Source of the DNA: Stigmatella aurantiaca DW4/3-1
GTDB taxonomy: Bacteria; Myxococcota; Myxococcia; Myxococcales; Myxococcaceae
DNA length: 64,000 bases
Assembly: GCF_000165485.1 (NCBI RefSeq)
Contig: NC_014623.1
Span: 3,057,501-3,121,500, forward strand
Direction: 5' to 3'
Shown: positions 18,951 through 29,248 of the stretch, piece after piece
Position numbering within the stretch: the first letter of the stretch is position 1
Layout of the letters: the number at the start of each line of letters is the position of its first letter
Position numbers and translations under genes: made by a program
The notes under the pieces: generated by a model
The model's input: the letters and a program-made list of their open reading frames with translations, nothing else
Database searches by the model: none
What the model was told of the DNA's origin: nothing

Positions 18951-19253
18951 ATGCGATTCCAAGAGCAGAAGGGTTACAAGACCTTTGTCGATCGGACTGG
19001 GCGCTCGCAGTTTGTGCACCGGCGAGTGATGGAGAAGAAGCTTGGTGGGCCCATTCGTCGCAGGCGAGTGGTTCACCATATCAACGGAGAAAAGGGAGAC
19101 AATCGGCCAGAGAACTTGGTTGCGGTCTCTCGAGCGGTGCATTCTCGCCTTCATGGGCGGCATCGAAATGCCTGCTTCCGATGCGGTCGCACGTCGCACT
19201 GGTCATCGAATTGCTTCGCGGTGACGGACTTTACTGGTCGACCCTTGATGTAA
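18951..19253 (+). CDS. HNH homing-type endonuclease with CCHC zinc knuckle
   Basis: 100 aa from the ATG at 18951 (MRFQEQKGYKTFVDRTGRSQ); a longer frame from 18900 has no support. The core VHRRVMEKKLGG, RRRVVHHINGEKGDNRPENL is the phage HNH_3 pattern, with HH and N as catalytic residues. The C-terminus adds CFRCGRTSHWSSNC, an exact C-x2-C-x4-H-x4-C zinc knuckle as in retroviral nucleocapsids and RNA-binding proteins. That pairing is uncommon and suggests nucleic-acid targeting by the knuckle. Second HNH gene in the cassette. Confidence 0.75.
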   Translation: MRFQEQKGYKTFVDRTGRSQFVHRRVMEKKLGGPIRRRRVVHHINGEKGDNRPENLVAVSRAVHSRLHGRHRNACFRCGRTSHWSSNCFAVTDFTGRPLM

Positions 19254-19470
19254 CGGGGTAGTGCATCGGCGAACATTGCTTGGCAGGGAACTCGGGATGC
19301 TTCGGTTACGTGCATCCCGAGTTCCCAAATGGATGAATCTGACGAGGGCTGTTGGTGTTCTGATCTGCTTGTGAAAGACGCATCAAGCCTCGGCTTCGGA
19401 GCGTGTCGCAACAGGTCGCGCCTTGTTAGTGAGAAGAACCCGGCTCAAGAGAAGTCTCAAGGGTTCATGT

Positions 19471-19851
19471 TCACCAGTGGTGGGTCACGTCCACTGCGAC
19501 GTCCGTGCTGTGAGTACGGACATGAATGCGAAGCGTCAGTGTGGCTGCGTCCTGCTCGACGCGGACTTGCACGAGCTGGACGCCAGGCAGCCAGCGCGCG
19601 AGGGCGTCGCGGACGTACACGCGCGCCAGCTCCGCCAGCACGGCGTTGTTGCTCTGGTGTCGAAGGCGCGAGAGGCCCGCGCCGAAGCTGGTGCGCCAGG
19701 GCAGCTCGCCGGTGGAATGGGGCGTGGCGCCTTCCGTCAGCAGCACCTGTCGCACCTTCGAGGCGAGCAGCTCGGCCCCGGTGCCCGTGGCGAAGTCGCG
19801 CTTTCGGTCTCTGCGAAAGGGGACGAGGAGATTCTGGGGCGCTCGACTCAC
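19471..19851 (-). CDS. Baseplate wedge protein, gp25/gpW family
   Basis: 126 aa from a GTG at 19851 with GAGGAG six bases ahead. LLTEGATPHSTGELPWRTSF, GAGLSRLRHQSNNAV and DALARWLPGVQLVQVRVE match the T4 gp25/GPW lysozyme-like family, which nucleates sheath assembly at the baseplate. It should be the partner of gpJ, from which it is now separated by the plus-strand HTH/HNH cassette. Confidence 0.85.
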   Translation of the reverse strand: MSRAPQNLLVPFRRDRKRDFATGTGAELLASKVRQVLLTEGATPHSTGELPWRTSFGAGLSRLRHQSNNAVLAELARVYVRDALARWLPGVQLVQVRVEQDAATLTLRIHVRTHSTDVAVDVTHHW

Positions 19852-19861
19852 GACGTTCTCC

Positions 19862-20536
19862 TCATGGAATGGGTATGGCAGCGCGCACCTGCTGCAGCGT
19901 GCGGACGATGACGTCGAGGGGCGCAACGGCCTGTTCCAGCGCGCTCCCCTCGAGGCTGGAGAAGTCCGGCACCTGGGGGCCGCCCACAATGCCAAGGAGG
20001 ACGTTGAGGAGGGCCATGAGCTGGGAGAGGGCGGCCAGGGCCTTGCCGACGTTGGCGGCCTCCTGCGCGACGTTCGCCTCTGCGCAGCCGGCCACCGCGA
20101 GGAGGCCCGCGTCTCCAAGCTGGGCGGCGCGAAGCCGGGCCCGCGCGACGCTCGACAGGCGCAGTTGCAGGTGGAGGAGTTGGCCACGGGCGTGCCCCAG
20201 CTCGCCCAGGACGATGTCGATGACGCCCACCACCGCGAGTGGCACCGAGAGCTGGGGGACGAGGCGGAGCAGCTTGGACACCTTCTCGGCCAGGTTCGGC
20301 AGAGCCGCGGCGATTGCCGTCGGGTCGGGCGGCGGCCCCAGCGCGTCAGGTATCGCCTTCACGACTTCGACGAGGGCGAGCACCGCGCCGATGATGTCGA
20401 AGAGGGGCGTGAGCGGCGCGAGCGCCGGCTGGACGGCCTGCAGGAGCTGGTGGTGCTGCAAGGTGGCGCCGCCGGGCAGGGTGAGCGTGGGTGCCTCGGG
20501 CAGCGGGGGGATGTGGATGCAGATGGGCAATGGCAT
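19862..20536 (-). CDS. Hydrophobic helical baseplate-region protein
   Basis: 224 aa from the ATG at 20536 (MPLPICIHIPPLPEAP). Almost entirely amphipathic or hydrophobic helices: LFDIIGAVLALVEVVKAIPD, LSVPLAVVGVIDIVLGELGH, LMALLNVLLGIVGG. It lies between gpV and gp25 and ends 11 bases before the gp25 start. No clear signal peptide. The position suggests a hub or spike accessory protein that packs against the tail tube or later inserts into a membrane; this is inference. Confidence 0.55.
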   Translation of the reverse strand: MPLPICIHIPPLPEAPTLTLPGGATLQHHQLLQAVQPALAPLTPLFDIIGAVLALVEVVKAIPDALGPPPDPTAIAAALPNLAEKVSKLLRLVPQLSVPLAVVGVIDIVLGELGHARGQLLHLQLRLSSVARARLRAAQLGDAGLLAVAGCAEANVAQEAANVGKALAALSQLMALLNVLLGIVGGPQVPDFSSLEGSALEQAVAPLDVIVRTLQQVRAAIPIP

Positions 20537-20543
20537 GCGGGCC

Positions 20544-21122
20544 TCAGAGCGGCTCAGCAATGGGGCGCACCACACGGCCAGCGATGGTGACCTGGGCCGC
20601 CTCCAATGAGATGGCGCCTACGGCGCGCAGGGTGAGGGCGGTGGTGGCCTCCAGGGTGACGGTATTCTCCTCCGCGTCGAAGGTGAGGCAGTCGCCCGTC
20701 TTCCGGTTGGTGAGCTTCAGCTTCCTCTTTCCCGCGGACTCGTCGAGTTCGACACGGAAGGTGGGCGTGGCGAGGACTCGGTTGTCGGGCGGAGACACCT
20801 GGGCCTCCTCCGGCACCTCACTCTGTCCGCCTGGCTTCCCCCAGTGCGCGCTGAGGTAGTAGGGGGCGTCGACGTCGCCCTGGTTGAAGAAGACGGCCAC
20901 CTCGGCGCCGACGTGTGGCACCGCGAAGAAGCCCGTGTCCTTGGCGCCTCCACCGGAGGTGCCCAGGGGCCAGGCCCAGGCGGACTCGGGCTCGAGGACA
21001 CCAGGGATGCACACGCGGACGCGGCCGAGCTGCGCCTCGTCGTCGCGGCTGGTGACGTAGCCCACGTACATTCCGAGGAGGCGCGTGTCATGGGCGAGGA
21101 TGTCGTCGTCAAAGGTGCTCAT
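20544..21122 (-). CDS. Baseplate spike protein, gpV/gp45-like
   Basis: 192 aa. The N-terminal OB-fold ([40 protein letters not shown]) matches the P2 gpV / Mu gp45 family and phage-related VgrG-like spikes. The rest is a repetitive beta-helix ([40 protein letters not shown]) that would form the membrane-piercing needle. Placed between gpD and gp25, as in other contractile tails. Confidence 0.85.
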   Translation of the reverse strand: MSTFDDDILAHDTRLLGMYVGYVTSRDDEAQLGRVRVCIPGVLEPESAWAWPLGTSGGGAKDTGFFAVPHVGAEVAVFFNQGDVDAPYYLSAHWGKPGGQSEVPEEAQVSPPDNRVLATPTFRVELDESAGKRKLKLTNRKTGDCLTFDAEENTVTLEATTALTLRAVGAISLEAAQVTIAGRVVRPIAEPL

Positions 21123-21131
21123 GGTTCGCTT

Positions 21132-22415
21132 TCACTTCGGGGGGCTGATGCCCGACTCGGGGTCCCCGGCGCCGATGGTTTGCCCGTTGCTGCGGTACTC
21201 GACGTGCGTGGTACCGGACTGCTTGTCGACGACCTCCATCTCCGTCAACACGCCGCCCTTCGCGGGCATGCAGACGTTGGGCTGACCGCCCTGGGGCTGG
21301 CCTTGCTTCTCGGGGCTGGCTTGCTGCCGGCGGCCGGTGCCGTCGCGCGACAGCTTCAAGTCCGTGGTGTAGCCGGAGGAGGAGAGGACGTGCTTCGCCT
21401 CGGTGACGTAGTACCGGCCGGACAGGAAGCTGGAGATGCCGCGCACCTCCACGACGGACTTCGCGCGCAAGGAGGGGTTGCCCACCACCTGGAGGGACAG
21501 CTTCACCGTGCCGGCTTCGGCGCGTCGGAAGCGGGCCTCGGACTCGCGCTGGGCTTGGGCAGGTGTCGAGGCTGAGGTGGGCTGGACGCTGGTGGTGCTG
21601 TTGCGGAGCTGCAGCGATGTGGTGCCCGTGCGCTTGTCCACCACCTCGAGGAAGTCCGCGAGGGTGGTGCGCTCCACGGTGGCACTGCTCGCCTGGGCTT
21701 CGATGTTCGCCTTGGCCATGGCGTCCCGGCCACGGACGCCCACCTGGCCCACTCGGCGGCCCAGCTCCGACTCGACGTTAACGGAGAGGATGTCGCCTCG
21801 GCCCGCGTCCGCGTACCACCACAGCACCTGGGTGGGGGCGGCGGCCTGGTTGCGCGGGCTGAAGGTGAGGCCCTTGTCGTCGACGTGGAATTCGAACTCC
21901 TCCCTCGCAGCCAGGCGGCGGAGAAAGCGCGCATCCGTCTCCCCGGCCTGGTGGATGGTGTCGAAGGACTCTCCGGTGTCCTCGACATGGACGGAGTCCT
22001 CCTCGTAGCCGTACTCGGCGGCCACCTCGCGCACCACCTGGGCGCGCGTCTTGCCCTTCCAGGTGCGCGCCTTCGCCTCGCGGTGCATGAGGGCGCTGAG
22101 GGCCTGGCCCTCGACGGTGAGCACCTGGAAGCCCTTCAGCTTCTTCACCACCACTCGCCGCGGAGGAGCCATGAGCCTCGGGTAACCCCAGGACACCTCC
22201 AGCACCGTGCCGCCCACCAGCTCCGCCCTGTCGAAGAGGGCCAGGTCGAAGTTGTCCAACTGGAGGGACAGCTTGTCGGCCTTCGTCGCGCTGTCCTCGA
22301 AGGTGAGGCCGAGGACGCGGCCCTCAAGGGAGAGGGGCTCGCCGCCGCGGGCCCTCTCGTGTGCCAGCAGCGTGAGGCGCACGCCAGGCGCAGTCCTGTC
22401 GAGGGGCCGAGTCAT
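21132..22415 (-). CDS. Late control D / baseplate hub protein, gpD-like
   Basis: 427 aa from the ATG at 22415, overlapping the LysM gene stop by four bases. The hub signature is present: LGLTFEDSATKADKLSLQLD, VVVKKLKGFQVLTVEGQALS, AAEYGYEEDSVHVED, FLRRLAAREEFEFHVDDKG. Hub proteins of this family (P2 gpD, T4 gp27) trimerise below the tube and hold the spike. The C-terminus adds a tail with VSVELD-like spacing lost but GRYYVTEAKHVLSSSGYTTD retained. Order LysM-gpD-gpV fits. Confidence 0.88.
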   Translation of the reverse strand: MTRPLDRTAPGVRLTLLAHERARGGEPLSLEGRVLGLTFEDSATKADKLSLQLDNFDLALFDRAELVGGTVLEVSWGYPRLMAPPRRVVVKKLKGFQVLTVEGQALSALMHREAKARTWKGKTRAQVVREVAAEYGYEEDSVHVEDTGESFDTIHQAGETDARFLRRLAAREEFEFHVDDKGLTFSPRNQAAAPTQVLWWYADAGRGDILSVNVESELGRRVGQVGVRGRDAMAKANIEAQASSATVERTTLADFLEVVDKRTGTTSLQLRNSTTSVQPTSASTPAQAQRESEARFRRAEAGTVKLSLQVVGNPSLRAKSVVEVRGISSFLSGRYYVTEAKHVLSSSGYTTDLKLSRDGTGRRQQASPEKQGQPQGGQPNVCMPAKGGVLTEMEVVDKQSGTTHVEYRSNGQTIGAGDPESGISPPK

Positions 22416-22753
22416 TCGCCAGCCCTCCGCCGCTGCTCGTTGAGGATGACGTCGGTGAGGACGCGCAGGGAAGGAATGAAGAGGCGCCGCCCGGCCTCCA
22501 GCTCCAGCGTCGCGTCGATGATGGGCTCCGGCTGGAAGTCGGCGAGGGCCCACCAGAAGCCGCAGGCGCGCGGGAGGGGCGCGAAGTAGCGGCCGGCCAG
22601 CCCCCAGAGGGAGTCGCCCTCGGCGACGAGGTGGACGCGCGTGTCCGCGTGCGGCTGGAAGCCGTAAGGCACCCTTTCGCTGAGGAAGAGGTGGCCGGCC
22701 TCGTCCCGCAGGCCGAGGGAGAAGGAGTAGCGGCTGCCAGCGTGAGGGGCCAC
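22412..22753 (-). CDS. LysM tail protein (gpX/gp53-like)
   Basis: 113 aa from a GTG at 22753 with AGGAGG seven bases upstream. The core VHLVAEGDSLWGLAGRYF is a LysM domain, which binds glycan chains; it is followed by PACGFWWALADF-type sequence and LEAGRRLFIPSL. In contractile tails such proteins sit at the tube-hub junction. In extracellular injection systems the CIS-tube and LysM parts are usually one protein; here they are two adjacent genes with a one-base overlap. Confidence 0.8.
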   Translation of the reverse strand: MAPHAGSRYSFSLGLRDEAGHLFLSERVPYGFQPHADTRVHLVAEGDSLWGLAGRYFAPLPRACGFWWALADFQPEPIIDATLELEAGRRLFIPSLRVLTDVILNEQRRRAGE

Positions 22754-23265
22754 TACGGCACCTCCTGGCGGAGCTGTTCGGAGGTGACACGGGTATCCAG
22801 CACCTCCTCGAAGGTGACGGTGGCGGTGTAGACGAGGACGCGTCCGTCGGCGGCGAACTGGCGGTACTGGAACTCCACGCTGGCGACGACGCACTCCACG
22901 GTGAGGACGCCGGGCCAGAGGACGAGGACACGCGGCGGTGCTGTCGCAAGCACACCCTCGGTGCCCGCTGGGGGCACGGTGAGGGCACGCAGGAAGCCGC
23001 GGAACGCCATGATGTTGGACGTGTCGGCCTGCTGCGTGGCGAAGAATGCGTCGAGGTAGAACTCCACGCCTGCCAACTGCCTGTTGGACGTGCCCTGAAA
23101 CTGGAGCACCTGATGGGAGAGCCCTGGCACCGCGAGGCGGTTCCAATTCACCTGGAGCTTCTCGGTGAGCTGCGTGGGGTTGAAGAGGCACTCCATGGCC
23201 TCGCCGGTGAGGACATTCACGAGGAGGCAGCGAGGAGGACGGGCGAAGCCGGCAGCGATGGACAC
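22753..23265 (-). CDS. CIS-tube-like protein
   Basis: 170 aa from a GTG at 23265. The N-terminal part reads as the CIS_tube domain known from Afp7/Pvc7-like proteins: [20 protein letters not shown], then [20 protein letters not shown], and a [20 protein letters not shown] strand. The family joins the tube to the hub. The start codon lies 15 bases after the tape-measure stop, in the same operon. Recognition is from sequence pattern only. Confidence 0.7.
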   Translation of the reverse strand: MSIAAGFARPPRCLLVNVLTGEAMECLFNPTQLTEKLQVNWNRLAVPGLSHQVLQFQGTSNRQLAGVEFYLDAFFATQQADTSNIMAFRGFLRALTVPPAGTEGVLATAPPRVLVLWPGVLTVECVVASVEFQYRQFAADGRVLVYTATVTFEEVLDTRVTSEQLRQEVP

Positions 23266-23279
23266 GTGGGGCCCGCCTT

Positions 23280-25964
23280 TCAGTACGCCGGCATGGGGGA
23301 GAAGCTGCGGGAGGCGGCGTCCCTCTCGGCGCGCGCCGTAGCCTGGGCAAGCACTTCTCCGTCCACCTGGACACTCACGAGGACGGGCGGCGCGGGAGGC
23401 GCGTCCGGCTGCGACGAGAACACCTCGGCCTGGGGCAGCGAGGCCTGGAGGGCTGCCACCGCCGGCATGGACGAGGACTCCAGGGGCCACTCCGCCGGCA
23501 AGGTGGAGGCCGTCGAGGCGACGGGCGCCGGGGCCGAGCCGGGGGAGTCCTCAAGGCCGAAGGCGACGGACAAGTCCCGGTGGAGGGTAAGCCGGGCCGT
23601 CCGCAGCGCCTGCTGGAGGCCGGTGTCCTTGCCGAAGAGGCTCGCCACCGCGTCCACGACACCGAGGATGGCGCCCACCAACTCCAAGAGGACGCCGGAG
23701 ATGGCGTCCACCACCCCGAAGACGATGAGCTTCAGGCCCGTCCACGCTTCGGCCCAGTTGCCGGTGAGGGCTCCGCTCAGCATCAACACCACACCCCAGA
23801 AGACGTCGACGATGCCGGAGAATGCCGCCAGGGCTGCGTTGAGGATTCCCCCCACCACCGACACCACGAGGGAGACGGCGGACACCAGCACGCCCACGAC
23901 GCTGGTGATGTTGCCGATGGCAAACCCGATGGCTTCCCCCATGAGCGTCCACCCACTGGTGCCCTGCTGCACAGCGGAGGTGGTGCCAAAAAGGCCCGAG
24001 AGTGCCCCGCCGAGGACGCGGCCCAGGTGCGCTAGGCTGCCCAGGAGGACGTCGACGCCGGCCTTCATGTAGCCCCACTGTCCCGCCAGGCCTTCCACCA
24101 CCTCCGCGGCTGCCGTCATGCCGAGGACGACGAAGTCGAAGACGCGGACGAGGGCGCGGCCCACCGTGGCCCCCGCGTTGCCGAAGGCGGCGAACTTCGC
24201 GGCTGCGGTGGCCGCGTCGTCCCTCTCGGAGAGGAAGCCCAGCGCTTCGCCCACTCGCCCTAGCGTCGCCTGGAAGGCCTCGAGGGTGGGGCGCGCGGCT
24301 TCCAGGCCGGCAGAGAAGCCGTCAGCGATACCAGAGAAGAAGCTGTGGATGCGATGGCCCCACAGGTAGAGGTTGATGAGGAAGTCCTTCAGGCCGGCGT
24401 TCTCCGCCCGGCCCAACTCCTCCCGCACCGCGCCGGAGAAGCCGCCGTCCTCGAAGAGCTGGACGAGGCCGCGGAAGGCGAGCGTCACCTGCTCCTGCAC
24501 ACGCCGCGCGAAGTCGCCCAGGCCACCGAGGTTGTGACGGAAGGCGTAGGCGAGGCCGGCTGCGGCGACGCCCAGGAGGACGACAGCGCCCACGGCCGGA
24601 AGCACCGTGGCGAGAAGGCCACCCAGCGTGAGGCCCAGCACCTTGAGGCCCACCACCATCAGCGCCAGGCCCACCTTCGCGGCGATGACGGCGCCGACGA
24701 GGGTAGCCAGGGCACCAGCTCCGAGCGCGAAGGCTGCGAAGGCGCGCTTCACCGGGCCGGGCAACGCCTGGAAGACACCCAGCACCTGCTGCACCGCGCT
24801 GGCGACGAGGGTGACGAGGGGCTTCAGCACCTGGCTGAAGGGCTCTCCGAGAACGATGGCCAGCGTTTCCAGGTTCCCGGACAACAGCGTCTTCTGCCCC
24901 TCGAAGGTATCCAGCATCTGCTCGCGGAACTTCGTGGCCGTGCCGCCCGCATTCTCGAACTGGTCGCGCAGGTACTTGAGGGCATCGGCGCCTCGGACGA
25001 CTTCGCCGGTGTCCTTGCGGATGCCGTTGGAGAACTGCGTGAGGATGGCATTCACGCCACCGAGCGCTTCGCGGCCGAACGCCTTCAACAGGAACGCGGA
25101 GCGCTGCGCCGCCGTCATGCGCTCAAGGGCGGGCGACAGCTTGTCGAGGATGCCGAGGAAGGAGAGGAAGTTGCCCTTGGAGTCGGTGACAGCAACGCCC
25201 AGTCCGCGCAGGTGCTTTTGGACCTGGGGGTCGGCCATGCGCTCCATGGCCACGGCCACGGCGGTGGAGGCTCGCTCCACGCCGGGGACGACGTTCTTCA
25301 CGAGGCCCAGGGCGATGAGCGTCTCGGGCAGGGACTGGTTGAGGGCCTGCGCACCACGCGCGGCGGTGCCGAGGGCTAGGGGCAATTCATTCGCGCTGAG
25401 GGCGAAGACGTTGACGGCCTGGAGCATCTGGTCGACGGAGACGCCGGCATCGTCGACGGAGATGCCGAAGGCCTTCATAGCCTGGGAGGCGAGGCCCGCC
25501 GCACCCTGGGGAGTCAGCTCTCCCAGCGAGCCTCCGGCCAGGTCCAACACCGGCAGCAGCAGCTTCATGGCCTCAGCGGCTGTGAAGCCGGCCTGGGTAA
25601 GTTCGCGCAGGCCCAGCACGGATTCGGTGGGAGTGAATTGCGTGGCGAGGCTGGCCTGGATGGCAGCGTCACGTAGCTGCCCAAGCACCTCGGCCGAGGC
25701 GCCGGAGACGGCGGCCACGCCCGCCAGGGCTTGCTCGAACTGGCCGGCGACGTTGGCCAGGGAGAGGGATGCGCCCACGGTGACGGCGCCGGCCGTGAAG
25801 ATGGCCATGGCCACGCCGAGCCGTTGGAATGCGGTTTCAATGCGCGCAGTGCCGAGCCCCACGCGCCTGTCCAGGCTCGTGAAGTTGCGCTCCAGCCCCT
25901 GAATAGTGCCGGAGGCCAAGTCTCTCGCGGTGAAGACGAAACCCAGGCCGAGGTTGTTGAGCAC
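23280..25964 (-). CDS. Tail tape measure protein
   Basis: 894 aa, the longest structural gene. The N-terminal half matches the TP901-type tape measure core: [80 protein letters not shown]. Long hydrophobic stretches around 420-500 and 640-770 ([40 protein letters not shown]) would form the DNA or protein channel. Its length sets tail length. It lies directly after the two chaperone frames. Confidence 0.92.
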   Translation of the reverse strand: MLNNLGLGFVFTARDLASGTIQGLERNFTSLDRRVGLGTARIETAFQRLGVAMAIFTAGAVTVGASLSLANVAGQFEQALAGVAAVSGASAEVLGQLRDAAIQASLATQFTPTESVLGLRELTQAGFTAAEAMKLLLPVLDLAGGSLGELTPQGAAGLASQAMKAFGISVDDAGVSVDQMLQAVNVFALSANELPLALGTAARGAQALNQSLPETLIALGLVKNVVPGVERASTAVAVAMERMADPQVQKHLRGLGVAVTDSKGNFLSFLGILDKLSPALERMTAAQRSAFLLKAFGREALGGVNAILTQFSNGIRKDTGEVVRGADALKYLRDQFENAGGTATKFREQMLDTFEGQKTLLSGNLETLAIVLGEPFSQVLKPLVTLVASAVQQVLGVFQALPGPVKRAFAAFALGAGALATLVGAVIAAKVGLALMVVGLKVLGLTLGGLLATVLPAVGAVVLLGVAAAGLAYAFRHNLGGLGDFARRVQEQVTLAFRGLVQLFEDGGFSGAVREELGRAENAGLKDFLINLYLWGHRIHSFFSGIADGFSAGLEAARPTLEAFQATLGRVGEALGFLSERDDAATAAAKFAAFGNAGATVGRALVRVFDFVVLGMTAAAEVVEGLAGQWGYMKAGVDVLLGSLAHLGRVLGGALSGLFGTTSAVQQGTSGWTLMGEAIGFAIGNITSVVGVLVSAVSLVVSVVGGILNAALAAFSGIVDVFWGVVLMLSGALTGNWAEAWTGLKLIVFGVVDAISGVLLELVGAILGVVDAVASLFGKDTGLQQALRTARLTLHRDLSVAFGLEDSPGSAPAPVASTASTLPAEWPLESSSMPAVAALQASLPQAEVFSSQPDAPPAPPVLVSVQVDGEVLAQATARAERDAASRSFSPMPAY

Positions 25965-25967
25965 GTG

Positions 25968-26273
25968 CTACCTCCGCTTCGCGGACTGCTCCAAGGCCTT
26001 CGCCTCGCGACTGCGTTGCTGGCCGATGCGCTCGAGGAGCCAGTCCCTGTCCGAAGTGGGCAGCTCCAAGGCGTCACCGAGGGGAACAGCGAGGCCGCTG
26101 CCGCCGTGCTGGTGCCAGCACAGGTTGAAGAGGCCCTCGCGCCACGTCTCCAGCGTCACGCCGGGGAAGAGGTGGAGCGCTCCCGCCGCCTCGTCGTACG
26201 GGCTTGCCCCGGAAGGAAGAAGCCCCGGTCGAAAGGGAGCTCCACCTCCTGGCGCATGAAGCATTCGGGGCAC
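25968..26273 (-). CDS. Second tail-chaperone frame, DUF6760-like
   Basis: The protein-like part is about 80 residues, [20 protein letters not shown] followed by [34 protein letters not shown]. It resembles the short DUF6760 proteins that follow gp26-like genes in contractile particles. There is no convincing start: the only in-frame ATGs (26273, 26264) lie inside the preceding gene without a ribosome site. The frame is -1 relative to that gene, overlaps its last 118 bases and ends four bases before the tape measure, so expression by ribosomal frameshift or reinitiation is likely. Confidence 0.5.
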   Translation of the reverse strand: MPRMLHAPGGGAPFRPGLLPSGASPYDEAAGALHLFPGVTLETWREGLFNLCWHQHGGSGLAVPLGDALELPTSDRDWLLERIGQQRSREAKALEQSAKRR

Positions 26274-26929
26274 TCGACTTCGAGGGTGGTGTCCACCCCG
26301 CAGTCGACGCGGTCGAACTCGTCGACGAGGAAGTCGGCGTCGCGCAGCGTGAGGTCCTCAAGGAAGCGGCGCTTGTCGCGCGCGTCCACTCCGTCGACGT
26401 CCAGTACCCGGTAGGCGAGAACGGAGGACAACAGCTTCTCGGGGGCCGCGCGCTGGAGCTGAGGCAGGCGCCGCTCGTCCTCACCCGTCAGCAGCTTGAA
26501 GCGCACCCGCGTGCCGGCGTCCGGCAGCGTCGTCTCGAACCGGTTGCCGGACATGAAGGCCGCGCGACTGGTGTCTGAGAGGGCACGCATCGGCAACTGC
26601 GTCAGGTCCAGCTCCCAGTCGATGCGGGAGCGGCAGGCGGCATTCTGGCAGGGGACGGCGAAGGCGTACTCGGGGCCGTAGGTGAGGACGCGCACTTGGA
26701 GCAGAGCATGGAAGCGATCCCCTTGCAGCACTCGGCCCCAGTCCGCCTTCCCATCGGGGAAGGCGTAGGGACCAGCGTCCAGCAGTTCCTCCCAACACGC
26801 CGAGAGCAGCTCATCCACCTGTCCGCCGCTCTTCGCCAGCTTCCTGTCCGCGAGGACGCGCTCCTCTCGCACTCGCATTCCCCGAATACGGCCCGTCAGC
26901 CCCGAGGGGCATGAGATGATGTCCGCCAT
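26156..26929 (-). CDS. T4 gp26-like baseplate hub assembly chaperone
   Basis: 257 aa. Two zinc half-sites, [20 protein letters not shown] (about 89-110) and [20 protein letters not shown] (about 220-240), match the T4 gp26 / PF12322-type family found next to tape measure genes in SPO1-like phages and injection systems. Central segments [17 protein letters not shown] and [15 protein letters not shown] fit. First gene of the tape-measure block, 18 bases after late element copy 2, with GGAGG ahead of the ATG. Confidence 0.75.
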   Translation of the reverse strand: MADIISCPSGLTGRIRGMRVREERVLADRKLAKSGGQVDELLSACWEELLDAGPYAFPDGKADWGRVLQGDRFHALLQVRVLTYGPEYAFAVPCQNAACRSRIDWELDLTQLPMRALSDTSRAAFMSGNRFETTLPDAGTRVRFKLLTGEDERRLPQLQRAAPEKLLSSVLAYRVLDVDGVDARDKRRFLEDLTLRDADFLVDEFDRVDCGVDTTLEVECPECFMRQEVELPFDRGFFLPGQARTTRRRERSTSSPA

Positions 26930-26946
26930 GTCCTTCCTCCGGGAAG

Positions 26947-26978
26947 GACAAAGGCTCCGAACTACAAATCGGGGACAT
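26947..26978 (-). promoter_or_regulatory. Late bipartite element, copy 2 (tail chaperone block)
   Basis: On minus: ATGTCCCCGATTT, ten bases, GCCTTTGTC. It ends 17 bases before the start codon at 26929; the intervening bases include GGAGGAAGG. Confidence 0.6.
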
Positions 26979-27020
26979 GCGAGACCGGGAGGGCCCTTCG
27001 GCCAAGCGGTCCCCCGTGGT

Positions 27021-29159
27021 CTACACGTCGGCGCGTTGTCGCGTGCCGGCCAAGTACTCCTTGAGCTCGGACTTCATCGCGGTGGTTCGAGCTTCGACGA
27101 CCACCCGGACGTCGGCCGTAGGCTTCCCGGTGGGATCGACGAGCGTCGGGTCTATGCCGAGCTCCTTCGTCCAGTCGTCGACCTTGAGCGTCCCGGTCTT
27201 GAAATCGTGAACCCGCTGCAAAAATGCGCCGAGCGGCTCGGCCCCCTTTGCGATGTTGAAGGACTTCTCGAGCAAACAGCAATTGCCGAGGGCGTTCATC
27301 GTCGTCGACAGGTCGTCGGCGCTCAGCGCGCTATCGTCCTCGGGGTCAACCTGTGGTTGCGCGCCAGGCAGCGTCTCCCAGAGCTTGACCGCCACAACGT
27401 GGTCGACATCGAAGCTCAAGCTCCCGCGCTTCGACTCCCGGAGAGAAATCGCCGACGCCTTCCATCTCTGCGTATCAATCCGATGCCAGAGCCACAGTGG
27501 CAGATAGTAATCGTGCACTCGGTCGCGGGTGAGGACTGCGAGGTCGTCGATGTACTTCGATGATTCGGCTTGCAGCGCACCGTTCCACGCTTCCATGCGG
27601 GCCTTGAGTACAGCGATGACGTCGTCGGGCGCGGAGAGTGACGAGATCTTCGTCCAGTCGGCGGCTAGGTCCTTGACATAATCGGCTAGCGCCTTGTCGG
27701 TCGACTTTCCCCATCGGCCCGACCACTGCGACATGAGAATCCACCGATCACAGTTGTTTCCGAATGCGGCGTCGAGGGCCTTTTCGAACCCGTCCTTGGC
27801 CAGCACCGATAGTGGGTGCGTCGCAAGCCACTGTCGGCCAAGCAGCCGCCAGGCGAGCAGCAATGTGAGGACGTTTAGTGACCGATAGTGCGTGCCGAAA
27901 TGGAAGCTTCGGTCGTCCACGAGCTTCGCGCCTTCGATGGCATTCGTCGAGACAGTTTCCCAGCTATTCACCAGGTCCTGTGCCATCGGCCGCACCTTCT
28001 CGCCGCGAAGCAGGTCGGTTGCCGTCAGCAAGGCGCCATCTCCGTGGAGTACTGACCACATCGCAGAGACGGAGCCGACGAGTGCATCGATGTCAATGTT
28101 CACCTTCTCTTCGGCAAGCGCTTCGCTCAGTTCTTCGAAGCATCGGCCCGCAGTGCGATTGCCGGTCTTGCTCGCATCCCAGCCGGTCTTGATCCAGGCG
28201 AATGTGATCTCCTGACGCGTGAGAGCGCGACCGGCCGTGTTGAGTCTGGTGAAGATGTTGACGATGGCGTCGTTGTAGAGGTCCTGGCTGAAGACCTCTG
28301 CGTTGAACGGCGCGAGCTGAAGGTAGGACACCTTCGACAGCTTAATCCCAACGAGTGTCACAACTAGTTCGGCGAGCGGCTCAAGCACGTCGTCGATGAC
28401 ATCCTTGGGGACATCATGCAATTCTAGGAGTGGCTTGAGCTTGTCGCGGAAGTACTTCTCAAACAGGCCAGCCTGCGTCGACGCGAGATCCCATAGGCGG
28501 CTTAGGCGAATGAATCGCCCCTTATTCTCCGCGTCATGCGTGCTCGCGATTGGATGCTTGTAGTTGACTGGTCTCTTCAGTGTCGACCGGCCCTCGGTGG
28601 GGCTTTGGACAACCCATGACAATACGTCGCGGAAGTCAACGTTCGCGACGCCGCCCGCTGACTTTACACGATCGCGGAACGACCACACGTCGAGGCAAAG
28701 GTGGCCCATCGACCAGTGGCGCCTTGCGTTACGCCCTCGAGGCCGCTCTGCGTCGAGGACTGTCGACCACTCTTGGTCTAGTAGACGAAAACCCCAGCTA
28801 TCACCGCCGAATGCGAGCAAGAGGCTTTGCAAGCGCTGTTGGCCATCAAGGACCATGCGGAATTCCGCTGGCGGGTTGCTCTTGCTGACCTGCTCGTCGC
28901 CGAACTCGCCGGTGCGGTCTGCAACACGCCAGAATGGCCGCGACGGAATCCTTGCGAGGTCTTCCTTGTGCACCTTCCAGAGGAGTAGGGTGCCGAACGG
29001 CCAACCGCGGAGTAGCGAGTCAACGAGAAGCGTGACTTGGCTTGGTGTCCAGACATACGGGCGCTGAAGGTCAGGCACGAGCAGCGTCGCGCCTTGGTCG
29101 GAACTCGACCCCTTGAGGAGTTCGTGCAGTGGCTCGGACCCTTCATCATAGATTTTCAT
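27021..29159 (-). CDS. DUF262/DUF1524 (GmrSD-like) restriction-type protein
   Basis: 712 aa from the ATG at 29159, preceded by AGGGG. N-terminal DUF262: [34 protein letters not shown] and the [11 protein letters not shown] signature, a ParB/Srx-like NTP-dependent fold. C-terminal DUF1524: [20 protein letters not shown] and [17 protein letters not shown], an HNH-related nuclease with the DH pair and distal Asn. This is the domain order of GmrSD-type IV enzymes, which cut modified phage DNA. It lies between the tube and chaperone genes on the late strand with lower GC, so it is a transferred moron; superinfection exclusion is inferred. Confidence 0.85.
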   Translation of the reverse strand: MKIYDEGSEPLHELLKGSSSDQGATLLVPDLQRPYVWTPSQVTLLVDSLLRGWPFGTLLLWKVHKEDLARIPSRPFWRVADRTGEFGDEQVSKSNPPAEFRMVLDGQQRLQSLLLAFGGDSWGFRLLDQEWSTVLDAERPRGRNARRHWSMGHLCLDVWSFRDRVKSAGGVANVDFRDVLSWVVQSPTEGRSTLKRPVNYKHPIASTHDAENKGRFIRLSRLWDLASTQAGLFEKYFRDKLKPLLELHDVPKDVIDDVLEPLAELVVTLVGIKLSKVSYLQLAPFNAEVFSQDLYNDAIVNIFTRLNTAGRALTRQEITFAWIKTGWDASKTGNRTAGRCFEELSEALAEEKVNIDIDALVGSVSAMWSVLHGDGALLTATDLLRGEKVRPMAQDLVNSWETVSTNAIEGAKLVDDRSFHFGTHYRSLNVLTLLLAWRLLGRQWLATHPLSVLAKDGFEKALDAAFGNNCDRWILMSQWSGRWGKSTDKALADYVKDLAADWTKISSLSAPDDVIAVLKARMEAWNGALQAESSKYIDDLAVLTRDRVHDYYLPLWLWHRIDTQRWKASAISLRESKRGSLSFDVDHVVAVKLWETLPGAQPQVDPEDDSALSADDLSTTMNALGNCCLLEKSFNIAKGAEPLGAFLQRVHDFKTGTLKVDDWTKELGIDPTLVDPTGKPTADVRVVVEARTTAMKSELKEYLAGTRQRADV

Positions 29160-29248
29160 AGGCACCCCTGAACGGAGAGCCTCTATTGTACGTGTGTCCG
29201 AGCAGGCGCAGGAGGTGGTTCAGTAGTGACCCGGGGCTATGTCAAATC

